Positions 61,570-64,000 of a DNA stretch of 64,000 nucleotides are shown here, in pieces (within the stretch, counting starts at the first letter, position 1; each line of letters opens with the position of its first letter). Below the pieces are notes generated by a model. That model was not told where the DNA came from, made no database searches, and saw only the letters and a list, made by a program, of their open reading frames with translations. The translations under genes were made by a program, and so were the position numbers. Source of the stretch: JBECKS01 sp964557005 (GTDB taxonomy: Bacteria > Pseudomonadota > Gammaproteobacteria > Pseudomonadales > JBECKS01); assembly GCA_964557005.1 (NCBI GenBank), contig CAZKYI010000002.1:310001-374000 (forward strand). Reading direction: 5' to 3'.

Positions 61570-64000
61570 ATGGATTCAAAAGAAGCTGATTTGCAAATGA
61601 CTACAACCACCGACTTGTATAAAAAGCTGGTCAGCTTCGATTTAGAAATCACCAAAGATTCGAAGCATTTAAAGCATATGGGTGCGATTTTGCTTGATGC
61701 CGGTGGAAAGGAAAGGGTTGTCGAGGTAAAAGGTAATTTCGAGAAAGCGTTATTTGAGCTGAATTCATTAGCAAAACATGCAGACTTTGTACTTGGTCAT
61801 AACATCATTCAACATGACTTACCTTGGTTAAAATCACAAACTAATAAAGCAGACACAGCACTTTTTGATTTACCCATTATTGACACACTTTTCCTAAGCC
61901 CTTTGGCATTTCCCAAGAATCCATACCACAGATTAGTGAAAGATTACAAACTGGTTAAGGATAGTTATAACAACCCTGTTGCTGATGCCAGATTAGCTTT
62001 GTCGATTTTTAAAGATCAACTAGCGGCTTTCAAGAAACAATATGAGACTTTCCCTGAGTTAATCGAGTTATACCGACATTTATTTTCTAGAGCTGAGCAA
62101 ACTAAAGGAATAGAAAAGGTTTTTGAATTCATCATTACCAAACGAAGTGAACAATCTTTTGATACATTGGTTAAGTTAGTAGCACAGGACAAGGTTTGTG
62201 CGAATCAACTCAAGAATATGATCGAAGACTATGGTTTGAATAGAATCGATGCGGTGAGTTTGGCTTATGTGCTTGCATGGGTTCAGGTTTGTGAAGGTAA
62301 TTCAGTATTACCACCTTGGGTTTGGCGAACCTATCCCCGTGTAAAAATACTTGTTAGGCAATTACGTCAAACCCATTGCGGAAATGGAAACTGTAGTTAT
62401 TGCTTAGAAAACTTTGATGCTAAGCATTTATTGAATCGTTTTTTTGAGATGCGAGATTTCAGGAAGCTGCCCGATGGTACGCCTCTTCAAGAACAAATCG
62501 TTAAGGCAGGTATTGAAGGTGAATCTAGTTTGGGTATCTTGCCTACGGGCGGTGGTAAAAGTTTGTGTTTTCAATTGCCTGCACTTGTCAGGAATATGCG
62601 AGATGCATCCTTAACCATTGTAATTTCACCATTGCAGGCATTAATGAAAGACCAGGTCGACAACCTGAAAAGTAAGACGGGCGCTGATAACGTTGCTGCT
62701 ATCTATGGCATGTTAACCATGCTTGAACGAATGGCTGTTTTAGATCAAGTGCGTATGGGTGATATCGCGATTTTGTATTTATCACCTGAACAATTACGAA
62801 ATAAGAATGTCAAGAAAGCCATTCAAAGTAGGCAGATTGGCGCTTGGGTATTTGATGAGGCGCACTGTTTATCAAAATGGGGGCATGATTTTCGACCTGA
62901 CTATTTGAACTGTGCAAAAGTTATAGCAAATTTTGCTAAGGAACAGGAAGAACCGCCGCCCCCTGTATTTTGTTATACCGCCACAGCAAAGCTGGATGTG
63001 ATTGATGACATTGTTGGCCATTTTAAGCAATGGCTTGGTCTGGAGCTGAAGACTTTTGAAGGTGGCGTCGAACGCGACAATTTGATTTATGAAGTGGTGA
63101 AAACAGAAAGCCACACCAAAGAATCACAAATATTTAATTTGCTTGAGGATTACTTTGATGAAGGTAAGCCAGGAAGCTGTGTCATTTACTGTGCAAGCAG
63201 AAAAAGGGTAGAAGATTTAGCGAGTACCCTTAAGCAAGGTCAGCAATTACCAGTAGCTTATTTTCATGCAGGGCTTGAGCCTTCAATGAAGCATGAAGTA
63301 CTTGAAAGTTTTATTGAAGGTACTTATCGAATCATTGTTGCCACCAATGCCTTTGGTATGGGTATTGATAAGGATGATGTCAGGCTGGTGATACATTGTG
63401 ATATTCCTGGCTCACTTGAAAATTATCTTCAGGAAGCTGGAAGAGCTGGGCGTGATTTAAAAAGCGCTAATTGTATTCTGTTGTTTGATAGCAGTGATAT
63501 TGAGCAACAATTCAAATTAGCAAAACACAGCGAGATACGTTTTAGGGATATTACAGAGCTGTTAAAAGAAATTCGTTATCGAGGAAAATTCACCGAAGGG
63601 AAAGTGGTTGCTACCAGCAAGGAGTTACTACGGTCTGATTATGTGAATTCGATATCCGTTGATGATCAGATGGCTGATACCAAAGTAAAAACTGCTATTT
63701 CATGGTTGGAAAGAGAAGGCTTTCTGAGTCGTGATGATAATGTAAACAGTGTTTTCCAGGGAAAGCCACTTTTTGCAACGCTAGAAGAGGCAAAGCATAG
63801 GATTGGCGAGTTGCAGTTATCAACAAGTGCGCAGAAACGATGGGAGCTCATTCTGGAAGCTTTATTAAATGCTGATGTAGATGAAGGCATTAATGCAGAT
63901 GATATTCTCGACACAATTATTTCAAGAGTTAAAACAGATCAAGAAAAAAAGGAATTAACACCTGAATCTGTGATGTTAACCCTAGCTCAAATGGCAGACT
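61570..64000 (+). CDS. DEDD exonuclease fused to RecQ-like helicase (5' part)
   Basis: An open frame of 810 codons runs off the right edge. Residues about 18-150 form a DnaQ-like 3'-5' exonuclease: FDLEI (Asp24, Glu26), GHNIIQHDLPWL and NPVADARLA. A linker follows with a Cys cluster (HCGNGNCSYC). A RecQ-type superfamily 2 helicase comes next: Walker A ILPTGGGKS from residue 323, DEAH at 429-432 with CLSKWGHDFRPDY, YTATA, ATNAFGMGIDK and QEAGRAGRD at 621-629. The start is the ATG at 61570; a second in-frame ATG lies at 61597. It is 39 bp after the DUF3883 gene. The C-terminal domains are not visible. Confidence 0.88.
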   Translation, partial: MDSKEADLQMTTTTDLYKKLVSFDLEITKDSKHLKHMGAILLDAGGKERVVEVKGNFEKALFELNSLAKHADFVLGHNIIQHDLPWLKSQTNKADTALFDLPIIDTLFLSPLAFPKNPYHRLVKDYKLVKDSYNNPVADARLALSIFKDQLAAFKKQYETFPELIELYRHLFSRAEQTKGIEKVFEFIITKRSEQSFDTLVKLVAQDKVCANQLKNMIEDYGLNRIDAVSLAYVLAWVQVCEGNSVLPPWVWRTYPRVKILVRQLRQTHCGNGNCSYCLENFDAKHLLNRFFEMRDFRKLPDGTPLQEQIVKAGIEGESSLGILPTGGGKSLCFQLPALVRNMRDASLTIVISPLQALMKDQVDNLKSKTGADNVAAIYGMLTMLERMAVLDQVRMGDIAILYLSPEQLRNKNVKKAIQSRQIGAWVFDEAHCLSKWGHDFRPDYLNCAKVIANFAKEQEEPPPPVFCYTATAKLDVIDDIVGHFKQWLGLELKTFEGGVERDNLIYEVVKTESHTKESQIFNLLEDYFDEGKPGSCVIYCASRKRVEDLASTLKQGQQLPVAYFHAGLEPSMKHEVLESFIEGTYRIIVATNAFGMGIDKDDVRLVIHCDIPGSLENYLQEAGRAGRDLKSANCILLFDSSDIEQQFKLAKHSEIRFRDITELLKEIRYRGKFTEGKVVATSKELLRSDYVNSISVDDQMADTKVKTAISWLEREGFLSRDDNVNSVFQGKPLFATLEEAKHRIGELQLSTSAQKRWELILEALLNADVDEGINADDILDTIISRVKTDQEKKELTPESVMLTLAQMAD

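Noticed and set aside
1..64000. tRNA, rRNA, CRISPR arrays and insertion sequences
   Set aside because: Scanning by eye found no clover-leaf tRNA with a GTTCGAATC-type arm, no regularly spaced repeats and no transposase; short RNA genes could still be missed without a covariance search.

Overview
The window looks like a chromosomal segment of a gammaproteobacterium, probably of the Pseudomonadales or a neighbouring order. Evidence for this is the housekeeping synteny (DUF484-xerC-yigB, leuS-lptE-holA, rppH-ptsP-lgt-thyA, glnK-amtB, a hemX-hemY pair) together with moderate GC and oxidative/lipid genes (2Fe-2S ferredoxin, Baeyer-Villiger-type monooxygenase, acyl desaturase). I saw no transposase, phage integrase, rRNA, tRNA or CRISPR array.

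Layout. 1-3.6 kb: 5' part of comM/yifB (minus), then a ferredoxin, an acetyl-CoA hydrolase/transferase and a GNAT gene. 3.6-6.4 kb: a nitrogen-response unit, with likely NtrC sites and a strong sigma54 promoter ahead of a TorF-type porin, glnK and amtB, closed by a clear terminator. 6.4-7.1 kb: a yefM-yoeB toxin-antitoxin pair. 7.1-17.1 kb: core genes (yigB, xerC, DUF484, YfaZ-like porin, holA, lptE, leuS, a periplasmic TPR protein, hemX and an unusually short hemY). 17.2-23.2 kb: accessory metabolism and small regulators: a PF10118 hydrolase and a flavin monooxygenase, a frameshifted amine-oxidase relic, a TumE-type toxin/HTH pair, an ArsR-SRPBCC-SRPBCC operon and a fatty-acid desaturase.

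23.4-53.05 kb is a single uninterrupted 9,889-residue nonribosomal peptide synthetase. I read it as TubC_N docking | C-A-T | C-C-A-T | C-A-T-E | C-T | C-C-A-T | C-A-T | C-A-T | C-C-A-T: 8 carrier domains, 7 adenylation domains, 11 condensation-type domains and one epimerase, with no thioesterase or reductase at the end. Three modules carry tandem condensation domains and one module has no adenylation domain. Pocket residues suggest ornithine-like substrates for A4 and A7 and asparagine for A5; the other four are not assigned. No other biosynthetic, transport, MbtH or phosphopantetheinyl transferase gene lies in the window, so it is an orphan megasynthetase whose docking domain and missing release domain imply partners elsewhere.

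53.05-59.7 kb returns to housekeeping (HAD phosphatase, rppH, ptsP, lgt, thyA) plus a secreted type-B carboxylesterase. 59.8-64 kb is an AT-richer unit of HIT protein, DUF3883 protein with a ScoMcrA-SBD-like N-terminus, and a fused DEDD exonuclease/RecQ-like helicase running off the window. This tightly packed set resembles an anti-phage or DNA-processing island and is, with the NRPS, the best candidate for an undescribed system.
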